DNA from: Deltaproteobacteria bacterium
GTDB taxonomy: Bacteria; Myxococcota_A; UBA9160; UBA4427
Length of the DNA: 64,000 bases
Direction of reading: 5' to 3'
NCBI GenBank assembly: GCA_029261835.1
Contig: JAJDAO010000026.1
Location: 324,666 to 388,665, forward strand
This document shows positions 47,388-57,223 of this stretch, piece after piece; positions within the stretch are counted from its first letter, which is position 1; the number at the start of each line of letters is the position of its first letter. The translations under genes and the position numbers were made by a program. The notes under the pieces are model-generated. The model was not told the DNA's origin. It saw only the letters and a list, made by a program, of their open reading frames with translations, and did not search any database.

Positions 47388-49664
47388 TCAAGCCCGTTGC
47401 TTGCGCAAGAGGCTGAGTGCAGAGCCGGCCTTGAACCAAGCGATCTGCTCCGCGTTCAAGGTGTGGCGGGCCCGAATTCCGGTTTCGCTGCCATCCTCGT
47501 GAATTGTGCGAACCTCGAGTGGCTGGTTTGGAGCTAACTCTGCTAGCCCTGTGATGCTGATGCGATCGGTCTCCCGTACCCGGTCATAGTCCGACGGCTC
47601 GCAAAAGGTGAGGGGGAGGATCCCTTGCTTCTTGAGGTTCGATTCGTGGATGCGCGCGAAGCTGCGAACGATGATGGCGGCGGCCCCGAGGTGGCGCGGT
47701 GACATGGCGGCGTGTTCGCGGCTGCTGCCCTCGCCGTAGTTCTCGTCGCCCACCACGACCCAGCGCAGTCCCTCTGCTTTGTAGTGGCGGGCGATCTTTG
47801 GGAAGGTCCCCCCGTCCTCACCGCTCAGCAGGTCTTTCCCTTCCCCTGCCTTGCCCGTGAAGGCGTTGATCGCGCCGAGGAACATATTGTCGCTGATATG
47901 GTCCAGGTGGCCGCGGAAGCGCAGCCAGGGGCCCGCCATCGAGATGTGATCCGTCGTGCACTTCCCTTTGGCCTTGAGCAAGAGGGGGAGCCTCTCGAAG
48001 TCCTTTCCATCCCAAGCGGGGAAGGGCGCCAGGAGCTGTAAGCGCTCGCTCTCGGGCGCGACCTCGACGGTGATGGACCCGCGATCGTCGGGCGGCGCCA
48101 GGTAACCATCGTATGAAATCAGATAGCCACGGCTCGGGATCTCGGGCGCCGGCGCCGGTGCTTGCAGCGTAAAACGCGTGCCGTCTTCCCCTTCGACCTC
48201 GTCGCTGGCAGGGTTGAAGGCGAGGGTGCCGGCAAGGGCGTAGGCCACGACGACCTCCGGGCTCGCGATAAACGAAAGGGTCTCGGGGTTGCCGTCATTC
48301 CGCTTGGGGAAATTGCGGTTATAGGAATTGATGATGGAGTTGGGGGTCCCCTTCGCGATGTCGTCGCGTTTCCACTGGCCGATGCAGGGGCCGCAGGCAT
48401 TTGCGAGCACGCTGGCCCCGATGGCCTCGAGCTCTGCCAGCTGTCCGTCGCGTTGGATCGTGGTGTGGATCTGTTCCGAGCCCGGTGTGACCATGAGTGG
48501 GATCTTGGCTTTGGCCTTGTGCGCCGCCCCTTGGCGCGCCACGTCGGCGGCGCGTGACATGTCCTCATAGGATGAGTTGGTGCAGCTCCCGATGAGCGCC
48601 GAGGAGAGCTTCGCCGGATAACCGTTCTCTTCCACCTGCGCTGCCATCTGTGAGATCGGCCGCGTGAGATCCGGGGTGTGCGGGCCGGCGATGAAGGGTT
48701 CGAGTCGGGAGAGATCGATCTCGATGAGCACGTCGAAGAATTCGCTCGGGTTCTCCAATACCTCCGGGTCGGGGCGGAGCAGCGCGCCGTGTGCGTTGGC
48801 AATCGCGGCGATAGCCGAGCGCTCCGTCGCCCTCAGGTAGGTCGCCATCCGTTCGTCGTAGGGGAAGATCGAGGTCGTTGCCCCGAGCTCTGCCCCCATA
48901 TTGGTGATGGTCCCCTTTCCCGTACAGCTGATGGACGCGGCGCCCGGGCCGAAGTATTCAACCACGCGGTTCGTCCCGCCCTTGACCGTGAGCTCTTCGA
49001 GCACGCGCAAGATAACGTCCTTGGGAGAGGCCCATCCCGAGAGCTCACCCGTGAGCAAGACGCCGACCTTGTTGGGGTACAAGACCTCCCATGGGAACCC
49101 TGCCATGACGTCCACGGCGTCGGCCCCGCCCACGCCACAGGCGAACATGCCCAGACCGCCGGCGTTGGGGGTATGCGAATCCGTGCCGAGCATCATGCCG
49201 CCTGGGAACGCGTACTTCTCGAGAACGACTTGGTGGATAATTCCGGCCCCGGGCCCCCAAAAACCGATGCCGTAGCGCGCCGAGGAGGAGCGCAGGAAGT
49301 CGTACACCTCGCGATTGGAGATGCGCGCCTGCTCCAAGTCGGCCGCCTGGCCCCTGTGGGCCTCGATCAGATGGTCGCAGTGCACCGTCGTCGGCACCGC
49401 GGTCTCGTTCCTTCCCGCTTGCATGAACTGGAGCAGTGCCATCTGCGCCGTGGCGTCTTGCATGGCAATCCGGTCGGGTCGCAATAAGAGGTAGCTATGG
49501 CCGGGCGATAGCTCTTGGCCCTTGGGATCGTCGAGGTGGCCGAGCAAAATCTTCTCGGCGTACGCAAGTGGCCGCCCGAGTCGCCCGCGGACGATAGCGA
49601 GTTGATGTTCGAGGCGTCCGTAGGTCGTCTCGACTAGCTGCGGCGTCGTTTCGATCTGGGCCAT
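47388..49664 (-). CDS. acn: aconitate hydratase (mitochondrial-type AcnA fold)
   Basis: A 758-aa aconitase converting citrate to isocitrate. The [4Fe-4S] ligands are the Cys in LIGSCTNSSYEDM and the two in ANACGPCIGQW. The C-terminal swivel domain contains GDENYGEGSSREHAAMSPRH. Segment order and length (about 760 aa) match mitochondrial-type aconitase rather than the roughly 900-aa bacterial AcnA or AcnB. It is the first gene of acn-fumC-phhB. Upstream lies a 755-bp non-coding stretch filled with dispersed repeats. Confidence 0.96.
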   Translation of the reverse strand: MAQIETTPQLVETTYGRLEHQLAIVRGRLGRPLAYAEKILLGHLDDPKGQELSPGHSYLLLRPDRIAMQDATAQMALLQFMQAGRNETAVPTTVHCDHLIEAHRGQAADLEQARISNREVYDFLRSSSARYGIGFWGPGAGIIHQVVLEKYAFPGGMMLGTDSHTPNAGGLGMFACGVGGADAVDVMAGFPWEVLYPNKVGVLLTGELSGWASPKDVILRVLEELTVKGGTNRVVEYFGPGAASISCTGKGTITNMGAELGATTSIFPYDERMATYLRATERSAIAAIANAHGALLRPDPEVLENPSEFFDVLIEIDLSRLEPFIAGPHTPDLTRPISQMAAQVEENGYPAKLSSALIGSCTNSSYEDMSRAADVARQGAAHKAKAKIPLMVTPGSEQIHTTIQRDGQLAELEAIGASVLANACGPCIGQWKRDDIAKGTPNSIINSYNRNFPKRNDGNPETLSFIASPEVVVAYALAGTLAFNPASDEVEGEDGTRFTLQAPAPAPEIPSRGYLISYDGYLAPPDDRGSITVEVAPESERLQLLAPFPAWDGKDFERLPLLLKAKGKCTTDHISMAGPWLRFRGHLDHISDNMFLGAINAFTGKAGEGKDLLSGEDGGTFPKIARHYKAEGLRWVVVGDENYGEGSSREHAAMSPRHLGAAAIIVRSFARIHESNLKKQGILPLTFCEPSDYDRVRETDRISITGLAELAPNQPLEVRTIHEDGSETGIRARHTLNAEQIAWFKAGSALSLLRKQRA

Positions 49665-49763
49665 CGCAATCGTTCCTTTGTCGGGAGTAGGGAGTGGGAG
49701 CGGAAGGAGGGATAGTCTGAGTTGGTGACATCACACTCTGATCGTAAGACTAGACGCGAGCCA

Positions 49764-49843
49764 CCTGTCCGTCCTCTTTATCGGTACGCCGCGAGATTGT
49801 TGGGCTTTTCTCCTCCCCTCCCGGGCACACACAACCACTCACG
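49764..49843. repeat. dispersed repeat, C segment copy 1
   Basis: From CCTGTCCGTCCTCTTTATCG onward, about 78 bp match 63923-64000 with two or three differences. It lies about 100 bp upstream of acn and 37 bp before the B segment of the same composite repeat. Confidence 0.9.
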
Positions 49844-49880
49844 CTCGAGCACGATCGGGGAGACAATCAGTCTGTTCCGG

Positions 49881-50309
49881 CGCGTAGCACACCAGAACTC
49901 GGTCGATCGAATTCATTCATCCTTTCGATCGACCGGGTTTCAGCACACTACAGCATCGGCATCTCGACCGTTCCGAGATCGATTCCGGTCGCGGGGATCC
50001 CTGCTCGTTCGCGGGAAATTCCCTGTTCCCGAACTTAGGGAATCCGCCGCGTAGGACCCCGAGAAGGGACCATTTCGGGGAGACTGGTCTCGCCGGGGAG
50101 CCCGGATTCGGGCGATTCCCCTGTATCTTCCCTGTGGATCAGGGATTCGCGCCGAGAGACGAGTTCGCACCAGACTGCGAGCACCGCCACCCAGTCTGCT
50201 GTTGCAGAGACTTCCCGCGCGCACTCGGGCACAGCCTGAGAAATCCCCGCGATTCCGCGGGGTCTTGGCCGTCGAGCCCTTGTGCATCCGAACCGGAGAC
50301 GCAGCAGCC
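49881..50309. repeat. dispersed composite repeat (B plus A segments), copy 1
   Basis: A B segment (49881-50183) is joined to an A segment (50184-50309). The B segment matches 59978-60279 with scattered substitutions but almost no indels. It opens with a 15-bp hairpin (AACTCGGTCGATCGA against TCGATCGACCGGGTT) and contains several TTCCCTG/CAGGGA short palindromes. The A segment starts with CCGCCACCCAGTCTG, the tRNA-Ser 3' junction, and keeps the GC hairpin at 50245-50262. Open frames here are not credible genes. The remainder of the 755-bp gap (49665-50419) shows nothing else. Confidence 0.9.
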
Positions 50310-50419
50310 ACAAGCCCGACGTTGATCACCTCTGACCTGGGATGCACGCACCAACGCCGAGGAAGCGCCCGCCTCCCTGCGTGCTGGAAGGTCGCGGTCA
50401 ATAGCTGTGGCGGTCTGAC

Positions 50420-53400
50420 TTACAGGTTCTTCCGACGAGACCAGGCAACCATCCGCACCAGGCCCAGCAGTGCGAACATCTCGACACCCACCAGGCCACA
50501 CCCCGGCATGGGCGAAGGCTCGTCCTCCGGCTGCTCCGAGGCCGCGCTGCCCGGGAGCGGAGCGAGCGGCGGGGCGAAGCTGGCGGCCTCGATGGCGATA
50601 TTATCCACGAAGAGCATCGAGTCGACGAAGGGATCGTACTGGTCGAGCACCCAGAACTCGAACTGGGCGGGCCCGGGAATGAGGACTCCCCCCTTGACGG
50701 GATGGGGGATCGGGTACACCACGTGCTGCCAACCGGTGTCTCCGAGCGTGCCGTCCTCCGGGCTAGACCCGCCGTGCCCACTCGAGCTGCCGAGGTTCAA
50801 TCCCGGCACCGGCATCAGGGGGTTGGGGGGATCGAAGTTGTTGGCGTCGGCCTCGAACATGACTACGGGGTCGTCCACCGTGTTGATGGCCAGGCTGACG
50901 TCGGCGTGGTCGGCCCAGTGGAACAAGCTCCCCGGCTCTCCCAGGGGACCCAGGCCCTCGGGGTACTCCTCGGTAAGGAAGCGGTAGTCGAAGGAGAAGG
51001 TGATCTCTTCGACGTCCGGCTGGATCTCGAACTCCTGGTCGGCCCACGAGGCGAAGTACTCGTGATCGGGGCCCGCCAGATTCCGGTTTCCGACGTAGGC
51101 CATGCTCTCCTGGTGGCCGTTGCGCGGGTAGGGCTGCACCAGCCCAATGAAGTCGTCCGTCGTGCCGGAATCCATCGGGCCATCGCCGACTCCCGTCCGC
51201 ACCCACCCGCTCATCTCCGCTTCGAAGCTGCCGTTGAAGACCGCGTCGAAGACGTCGAGCCGGCCCACCTCGAAGATGCCACCGCTTAGCAGGATCTCCC
51301 TCAGCGGAACCGCCGTATCGATCAGACGCTGGCGGACCTGTTGCGGCGTCCAACTGGGATGCGCTGACCACACCAGCGCTGCCGCTCCGGCGACCATGGG
51401 CGTAGCCAGTGAGGTGCCCGTAGTGCGCGCGTAGTCATCGTTGGGATCATCCGGATCGCCCGGCTCATTGTCTGCAGTCACACCGGGCGGTAGCTGGACG
51501 TAAGTGCTCCAGATGTACAGGCCCGGTGCGGCGATGTTGACCCAATCTCCAAAATTGCCGCCCTCGTCCCCCTGTGGCGACACGGGGCGGTTGTCCATCT
51601 GGTCCGTCATCGTCACCGCCAAGACCCTCGGATAGGCGGCCGGGTACTGGGGAATGTCGGTGTTCTCGTTACCCGCGGACGCTACGATGAGACTTCCGTG
51701 AAGGGCCGCGTGGTCGGTCGCCCGCCGGGCGACCGTACAGACGATCGGTCCAGCAAGGCTGACGTTGATCACCCGCGCGCCGACGGCCGTCGCGTAGGCG
51801 ATCGCCTGGAAGAGGCCCTCCCCGGAGACCCAGTCGCCAACAGACACCTTGAGAGCGAGGACGGAGCTTCCCCAGCCGAGGCCAGCAACGCCATTGTAGT
51901 TGTTGGGCCAAGCGGCAGCGATGCCGGCCACGTGGGTTCCGTGACCGATGTCGTCGAGCGGCTCGAACAGATCCTGCGGCGTGATGGCCACATAGTTGGG
52001 GCCCTGGAACACCCTGCCCTGGAGGTCCTCGTGGAGGTGGTGAACGCCGCTGTCGATCACGGCGATTGTGATGTTGGCACCGCTCGTCATCACCCACGCC
52101 TCGTCTGCGCGCACCTTCTTGATGTGCCAGAGGCGCTCGTAGAACTCGTCGGTGAGCGTGATGTCTGCTGCGTGATTGAGCGTGTAAGCGGGCTCAGCGA
52201 CGAGCACCTCGGCGCGGTTCTGCAGCCGGGCCACCACCTCGTGGACTTCCTCGGCGCTGCTCGAGCTCGCCAGCTCGATGGAGTAGCCACCGATCGCCGG
52301 CAATAGCCCGATAACCTCACCCCCCACATCGCTGGCAATTGTCTCGATCGCGTTGGGGCTCGTTCCCGGTCGGAAAGAGACCAGCACCCGGTTCGCGAGC
52401 AGGAACAAGCCTGTGTCGGGATCCTCCACCACCCTCGACATGTCGGAGGTAAAGATGCCCGTCGGAAAGCGCGTGACCATGACCGTGCTGGAATCCGTCT
52501 CCACGGACTCTCCCGTGTCGGGGATGACGACTCGTGCGCGGAAGTAGAGCACCCCTTCCACAGCCGACTCGATCTCGAAGCGCCCGCTGTAGACCCAGTC
52601 GCCCCCGGAGAGATCGTCCCCGGCACCGTCGTCGAGCAGCGCGCCCAGCGTCCGCACCAGGTTGCCGAAGCTGTCCACCTCCTGGAGTGTCACCTCCGTC
52701 GCCGCCTCGCTGGCCGCCACCAGCTTGGTCGTGAACAGCACCTCTGTCGGGCTGGCGATCGGGATCGCGCCGGGGTACATGGCGATCGGGAGCAGACCCC
52801 CGTCGCCGAGCGGCTCGTCCTCCCCGTCGCAGTCCTCGTCGAGGCCGTTGCCGGGGGATTCCTGCGCGGACGGGTGGACGAACGGATTGGCGTCGTCGCA
52901 GTCGCCTCCTGCGCCCGTCACTCCGTCACCGTCGCGGTCCGCGAGGCTCTCGTCGCCCGTGACGGTGATGGTGAAGTCCTGGAGGTCGCCACCCAGGGAA
53001 GAGAGCACGGCAACCTGCACGCTGCGCTCTCCCAGCTCGTCGAAGCCGGGTGTCCACTCGATCTCGCCCGTCGCGGCGCCAATCGTCATTCCATCCGGCG
53101 CCATCTGGAGCGAGAAGGTGAGCGAGAGTCCACCGGGATCCGAGGCGTTGACGTCGTACTGGTACAGCGATCCCGTCTCCGCCTCGGTGACCGGCGCCGA
53201 CGTGATGTGCGGCGAGCCACCGCTAAAGAGCACGCGCAGCGTATAGCCCTGGGTGTCGAAGAGCCCACGCGAATCGCTGACGCGAACGATGACAGAGTGG
53301 TAGCCCAGCCTTACGCGGTTCGCGGGCCAGTAGACGAGACCCGAGCTGGCGCCGATTTCCATGAAGCCCGGAGCCTGGTCGAGGGAGAAGGTGAACACGT

Positions 53401-56400
53401 CGCCGGGATCGGGGTCGCGGGCCTCCACTTGGTAGTGGTACTGCCTTCCGTTGTGCTGCTCTGTCAGAGGTGTGGAGACGATCTCCGGCGCGCTTCCGGG
53501 CGACTCGACGGTCACGCTGAAGCTCTCGTTGGCCGGCAGGCCCGCCGTGTCCACGACCCTCACCTCGACCGGATGGGTGCCGAGCTGACCGGGCGAGGGT
53601 GTCCACGTGATGAGCCCGCTCGCCGCGTCGATCGACATTCCGCTGGGCGCCTGGTCGAGGGAGAAGACGAGCCCGTCACCCTCATCCGTGTCTCCCGCCC
53701 GCACCGCGTGCGCAAAGGGCACGTCGTAGAAGGCCGTCGGGAAGGGCTCCAGCACGATCCAGGGTGCGTCGTTCGCGTCGGCGGCCTCGATGGCAAAAGT
53801 CTGGACAGCCGAGAGCCCGCCCGCATCCCGCGCGCGCACGCGTACCTCGAAGCTTCCGACCTCGGCGTCGACGGGTGTCCAGCCGATGCGACCCGTCGCA
53901 GTGTCGATAGTCATCCCGGCCGGCGCCCGATCGAGTGAGAAGCTGAGCACGTCGCCGGGGTCGGGGTCCGCAGCCGTAGTCGCGTACTCATAGAGCTGGC
54001 CCTGGGTGGCTGTTGCGGGCGGGGTCGAGGTGATGGCCGGCGGATCGTTGACCGGGTTCTCTACTGCAATGGCAAAGCGCTGCTCGGCCGTGCTTCCACT
54101 GGCGTCCTCGACCTCGACGACGACCTCGTGGCTCGCCACCTGCGCGTCGCTGGCGGTCCAGGAGAGGAGCCCACTCACGGCATCGATGCTCATGCCCGTC
54201 GGTCCGGAGACCAGGCGGTAGACGAGGGCCTCCGCACCGGAATCGGCGGCGTCCACATCATAGCGATGGGCCAGGCCGGAGAAGGCGATCATGGCTGGCG
54301 TCGATACGACGGCCGGTGCCTGGGGCGGTGTGGGTCGCAGCGTGGACGGGTGGGCGCTCGCCACGCTCGAGGCGCAGAGCACGTCCGAGGCGGCGGCCAC
54401 GACGCGGTAGAAGTACGTCGTGCCGTCGTCGACTTCCAAGTCGAGGTAGGTCGAGTAGCTGGAATCCGTCTCGCCGATCCTGGCAAAGCTCGAGGGCGCG
54501 CTCGTATCCGCCCGGTACACATCGTAGCGCTCGCTGCCATCGCGGTGGGTCCAGACCAGCTGCACCTTTCCCGCCTTGGGGCGCGCGCTCAGTGCGAAGC
54601 ACGAATCAAAGGTCGACAGCGCGACGGCTGCGCCGTTCGAGGCACCCGGGTCGGGTGAGTCGGAGCGGACGGCGATCGAGTTGGCCACCGTCCCCGAAAC
54701 CATGACGCGCACGCCGATGTCGAGGGCCGCGCTCTGCCCGGCCGGTAGATCGCCCAGCTCGCAGCGCAGCAACCCACCCGATTCACTGCAGCTCGCAGGT
54801 GCGGAGACAACCGAAGCTCCGGCGGGCAGCGCGTCCAGCAGCAGGGCGCCATGGGCCTCGGCCGGGCCCAGGTTCTCGACCTCGATCTGATAGCTGAGCA
54901 CCTCTCCCGCCAACAGCGAGTCCGCCGAAGGGGTCTGCGTAACGCGAAGGTCTGCTTCAGCGGGGTCGGTCATCAATACCTTCATGACGAAGACATCACC
55001 GCTGCCTCCGCCGTAGGTGTCTTGCACGACGCCCGGCGTGGTAACGAAGCCAGAGGTGGCCTCACCCATCAGATAGACATCACCGTGGGGGTCGAGCGCC
55101 ATGCCGTTGGGGTAGCCCGCGCCGGTACCGAGCCGCGTCGAGAACCGCAGCGCGCTGCCGTCGGGCTCGATCTGAGCCAGGTAGAGGAAGTCGCTCGGCG
55201 TCATGGGAAGCGGATCGACCAGCTCGAAGCCATCGCCGGCCCTGCCGTACGCGTAGATCGCTCCAGCTTGGCCGACGGCGACGTCGGCAATCGAGGTGAG
55301 GTTGGCCGCTGGAGTATCGATGTAGGTCGCAAGGTAGGTGGCGAGGAGAAGGCTCGAGCCGGAGGGATCGAGCTTCGCCAGGTAGCCGGCCTTCAGAGAG
55401 AGCTTGTCGGGCTGGAAGGCGTTCACGGTGGGCAGTCCACTCGACTCGGTGGACATGCCCACGACTGCACGGCCTTGCGCGTCCAGGGCAACGGCGTGAC
55501 ACGCGTCCTTCGAGCTCCCGCCCAGATAGGTGGAGTAGAGCAGGCTCGAGCCGTCCGCGGAGAGCTTCGTCAGAAAGCAGTCGCCTGCGCCACTCGCCGT
55601 GCTCTGAAGGGCGTTCTCTGTGGGGAAGTCGCCGGCCAGCGTGGTGCCGGCGACGTGTGCCTGGCCGGCCGAATCCACCGCGATATCGTTCACGAGCGTG
55701 TTGGCCGACCCGCTGAGATAGGTCGAGTAGACGAGTGCCGAGCCGTCTGGCGAGAGCTTGGCCACGAAGCCCTCCAGCAGAAACTGCGGATCGGTGGCAT
55801 CGATCGTCTGCTCCCGGAAGGCGCCCGCGGTGGTGGGAAAATCAGCAGCCCCCGTGAAGCCTGCCACGAAGGCATGGCCCGCAGCGTCAACCGCGATGGC
55901 CCGCGGATCGTCATCATCGTAGAGCGTCGAGTCGCCCTCCTCGAGCGCCCCTCCCAGATAGGTCGCATACTCGAGCCGCGAGCCGTCGGCGCTGAGCTTC
56001 ACCACGAACCCATCGCTCGAGCCCCCACGAAGCGACGGCTGAAAGGCGCCCGGTGTGATGGGTAGCGTGCGCGAGTTGGTCTTTCCCAGCAGGTAGGCGC
56101 TGCCCCAGCGATCCACAGCCAGACCGCGGGCGCGCGTATCGCCGGCTGCGAATTGGTCCAGCCCTTGATTCGATCCGTAGTAGGTGGCGTAGATGAGCGA
56201 GCTGCCGTCGCGGCTGAGCTTCGCCACGAAGGCATACCTTCCCACCAGCCCCGCGCCGTCGGCCAGGAAGGCGCCCTCGGTCGTCGGAAAGTCGAGCGAG
56301 TCGGTCTGGCCCGCGACATATACCCCGGTCGCGTCCGCCGCGATGGTGGTTCCGGGCTTGTGCGAGGGATCGTCCAGGCTGTCACCAAAGGAGCCGCCAA

Positions 56401-57157
56401 GGAAGGTGGCGAAGCTCAGCACCGGGTCGATCACGAGCGTGCGCCTACGGTCCCATTCGCCGAGACGGAAGCCGACCGTGCCGTCTTCGTCGATGACGAA
56501 GGCCGCGGCCACCTGCTGCTGGTGTCCCTCTAGTGACTTCTGGTAGGCGATGGGCGCTCGCTGCACGACCTCGCCGCCGGCAAGGCGAAGCCGCAGGTTC
56601 CCCGCCGCGTCGAGCGCCATCGTCTCGGCACCCTCGAAGGCGAGCCGGATGGCACTGGGCTCTGCTCCGGGCGAGAGGACGAAGTCGTACTCCAGCTCTT
56701 GCGGGTTGCCGTAGAAGACGAGATCGGTGTTCGGGTACACTTCGTGGTAACGCACGCGAGCGTAGGTGGGGACTTGCTCCTGCCAGCTCGCCGGATCCGC
56801 TCCCACGAGGTAGTGGACGCTGGCGGCCAGCGGTGACTCGGCCTCGATCTGCGGCGAGGCATTCGCACCAGAGAGCCTTAGACGAACGCTGCCCCGCACG
56901 GCGTCGTGCCCGGTGCCCGCACGCAGCGCCAGCATCGCCTCCGTCTCGGCGAGAAACAGCTGGTAGCCCGGGCCGCGTGAGACGAAGCGCACCGCGTCCG
57001 CCTCTGGGCCACCCGTCACTTGTCCGCGATTGGGTTCAAATTGCAGGCCGAGCCGTGCCAGCACATCGCTCGGGGTGCCGCCTGCTGCCTGGCCCGCATT
57101 CGCAGCGGCAAGGCAGCCGATCATCAAGAGGAGGATTCGCGAGCGCTTCGGGAACAT
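50420..57157 (-). CDS. giant mosaic secreted subtilisin-like protease with SBBP propeller and C-terminal sorting tail
   Basis: A 2,245-aa exported protein with a signal peptide ending near NAGQAAGG. In order: a DUF7948-like leader (about 35-240); SBBP beta-propeller repeats (about 245-740, each with the FPTTxGAF theme); a DUF11 adhesin-type domain (about 765-870); an FnIII domain (about 880-970); five cadherin/putative-Ig repeats (about 990-1480, with GxxYxYxVxAxDPDxGD); an Asp-rich MopE-like metal-binding motif (DRDGDGVTGAGGDCDDANPF, about 1490-1530); an I9-like prodomain; and an S8 protease with Asp1702, His1739 and Ser1916 (GTSLATPMVAG). A beta-sandwich follows. The tail PMPGCGLVGVEMFALLG, one helix and SRRKN form a Cys-type sorting signal resembling MYXO-CTERM. 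It is probably surface-displayed. Confidence 0.88.
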   Translation of the reverse strand: MFPKRSRILLLMIGCLAAANAGQAAGGTPSDVLARLGLQFEPNRGQVTGGPEADAVRFVSRGPGYQLFLAETEAMLALRAGTGHDAVRGSVRLRLSGANASPQIEAESPLAASVHYLVGADPASWQEQVPTYARVRYHEVYPNTDLVFYGNPQELEYDFVLSPGAEPSAIRLAFEGAETMALDAAGNLRLRLAGGEVVQRAPIAYQKSLEGHQQQVAAAFVIDEDGTVGFRLGEWDRRRTLVIDPVLSFATFLGGSFGDSLDDPSHKPGTTIAADATGVYVAGQTDSLDFPTTEGAFLADGAGLVGRYAFVAKLSRDGSSLIYATYYGSNQGLDQFAAGDTRARGLAVDRWGSAYLLGKTNSRTLPITPGAFQPSLRGGSSDGFVVKLSADGSRLEYATYLGGALEEGDSTLYDDDDPRAIAVDAAGHAFVAGFTGAADFPTTAGAFREQTIDATDPQFLLEGFVAKLSPDGSALVYSTYLSGSANTLVNDIAVDSAGQAHVAGTTLAGDFPTENALQSTASGAGDCFLTKLSADGSSLLYSTYLGGSSKDACHAVALDAQGRAVVGMSTESSGLPTVNAFQPDKLSLKAGYLAKLDPSGSSLLLATYLATYIDTPAANLTSIADVAVGQAGAIYAYGRAGDGFELVDPLPMTPSDFLYLAQIEPDGSALRFSTRLGTGAGYPNGMALDPHGDVYLMGEATSGFVTTPGVVQDTYGGGSGDVFVMKVLMTDPAEADLRVTQTPSADSLLAGEVLSYQIEVENLGPAEAHGALLLDALPAGASVVSAPASCSESGGLLRCELGDLPAGQSAALDIGVRVMVSGTVANSIAVRSDSPDPGASNGAAVALSTFDSCFALSARPKAGKVQLVWTHRDGSERYDVYRADTSAPSSFARIGETDSSYSTYLDLEVDDGTTYFYRVVAAASDVLCASSVASAHPSTLRPTPPQAPAVVSTPAMIAFSGLAHRYDVDAADSGAEALVYRLVSGPTGMSIDAVSGLLSWTASDAQVASHEVVVEVEDASGSTAEQRFAIAVENPVNDPPAITSTPPATATQGQLYEYATTAADPDPGDVLSFSLDRAPAGMTIDTATGRIGWTPVDAEVGSFEVRVRARDAGGLSAVQTFAIEAADANDAPWIVLEPFPTAFYDVPFAHAVRAGDTDEGDGLVFSLDQAPSGMSIDAASGLITWTPSPGQLGTHPVEVRVVDTAGLPANESFSVTVESPGSAPEIVSTPLTEQHNGRQYHYQVEARDPDPGDVFTFSLDQAPGFMEIGASSGLVYWPANRVRLGYHSVIVRVSDSRGLFDTQGYTLRVLFSGGSPHITSAPVTEAETGSLYQYDVNASDPGGLSLTFSLQMAPDGMTIGAATGEIEWTPGFDELGERSVQVAVLSSLGGDLQDFTITVTGDESLADRDGDGVTGAGGDCDDANPFVHPSAQESPGNGLDEDCDGEDEPLGDGGLLPIAMYPGAIPIASPTEVLFTTKLVAASEAATEVTLQEVDSFGNLVRTLGALLDDGAGDDLSGGDWVYSGRFEIESAVEGVLYFRARVVIPDTGESVETDSSTVMVTRFPTGIFTSDMSRVVEDPDTGLFLLANRVLVSFRPGTSPNAIETIASDVGGEVIGLLPAIGGYSIELASSSSAEEVHEVVARLQNRAEVLVAEPAYTLNHAADITLTDEFYERLWHIKKVRADEAWVMTSGANITIAVIDSGVHHLHEDLQGRVFQGPNYVAITPQDLFEPLDDIGHGTHVAGIAAAWPNNYNGVAGLGWGSSVLALKVSVGDWVSGEGLFQAIAYATAVGARVINVSLAGPIVCTVARRATDHAALHGSLIVASAGNENTDIPQYPAAYPRVLAVTMTDQMDNRPVSPQGDEGGNFGDWVNIAAPGLYIWSTYVQLPPGVTADNEPGDPDDPNDDYARTTGTSLATPMVAGAAALVWSAHPSWTPQQVRQRLIDTAVPLREILLSGGIFEVGRLDVFDAVFNGSFEAEMSGWVRTGVGDGPMDSGTTDDFIGLVQPYPRNGHQESMAYVGNRNLAGPDHEYFASWADQEFEIQPDVEEITFSFDYRFLTEEYPEGLGPLGEPGSLFHWADHADVSLAINTVDDPVVMFEADANNFDPPNPLMPVPGLNLGSSSGHGGSSPEDGTLGDTGWQHVVYPIPHPVKGGVLIPGPAQFEFWVLDQYDPFVDSMLFVDNIAIEAASFAPPLAPLPGSAASEQPEDEPSPMPGCGLVGVEMFALLGLVRMVAWSRRKNL

Positions 57158-57223
57158 CAGGGGGGGCCCTCCGGGCTTCGCAGGACAGAAATAGGGAAGG
57201 TTAGAAGCGGAGTCGGCCCGATC

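Noticed and set aside
49940..50401. 153-aa minus-strand frame in the composite repeat, similar to a frame at 60036-60320
   Set aside because: The similarity is due to the repeated DNA; substitutions are not biased to third codon positions and composition is not protein-like.
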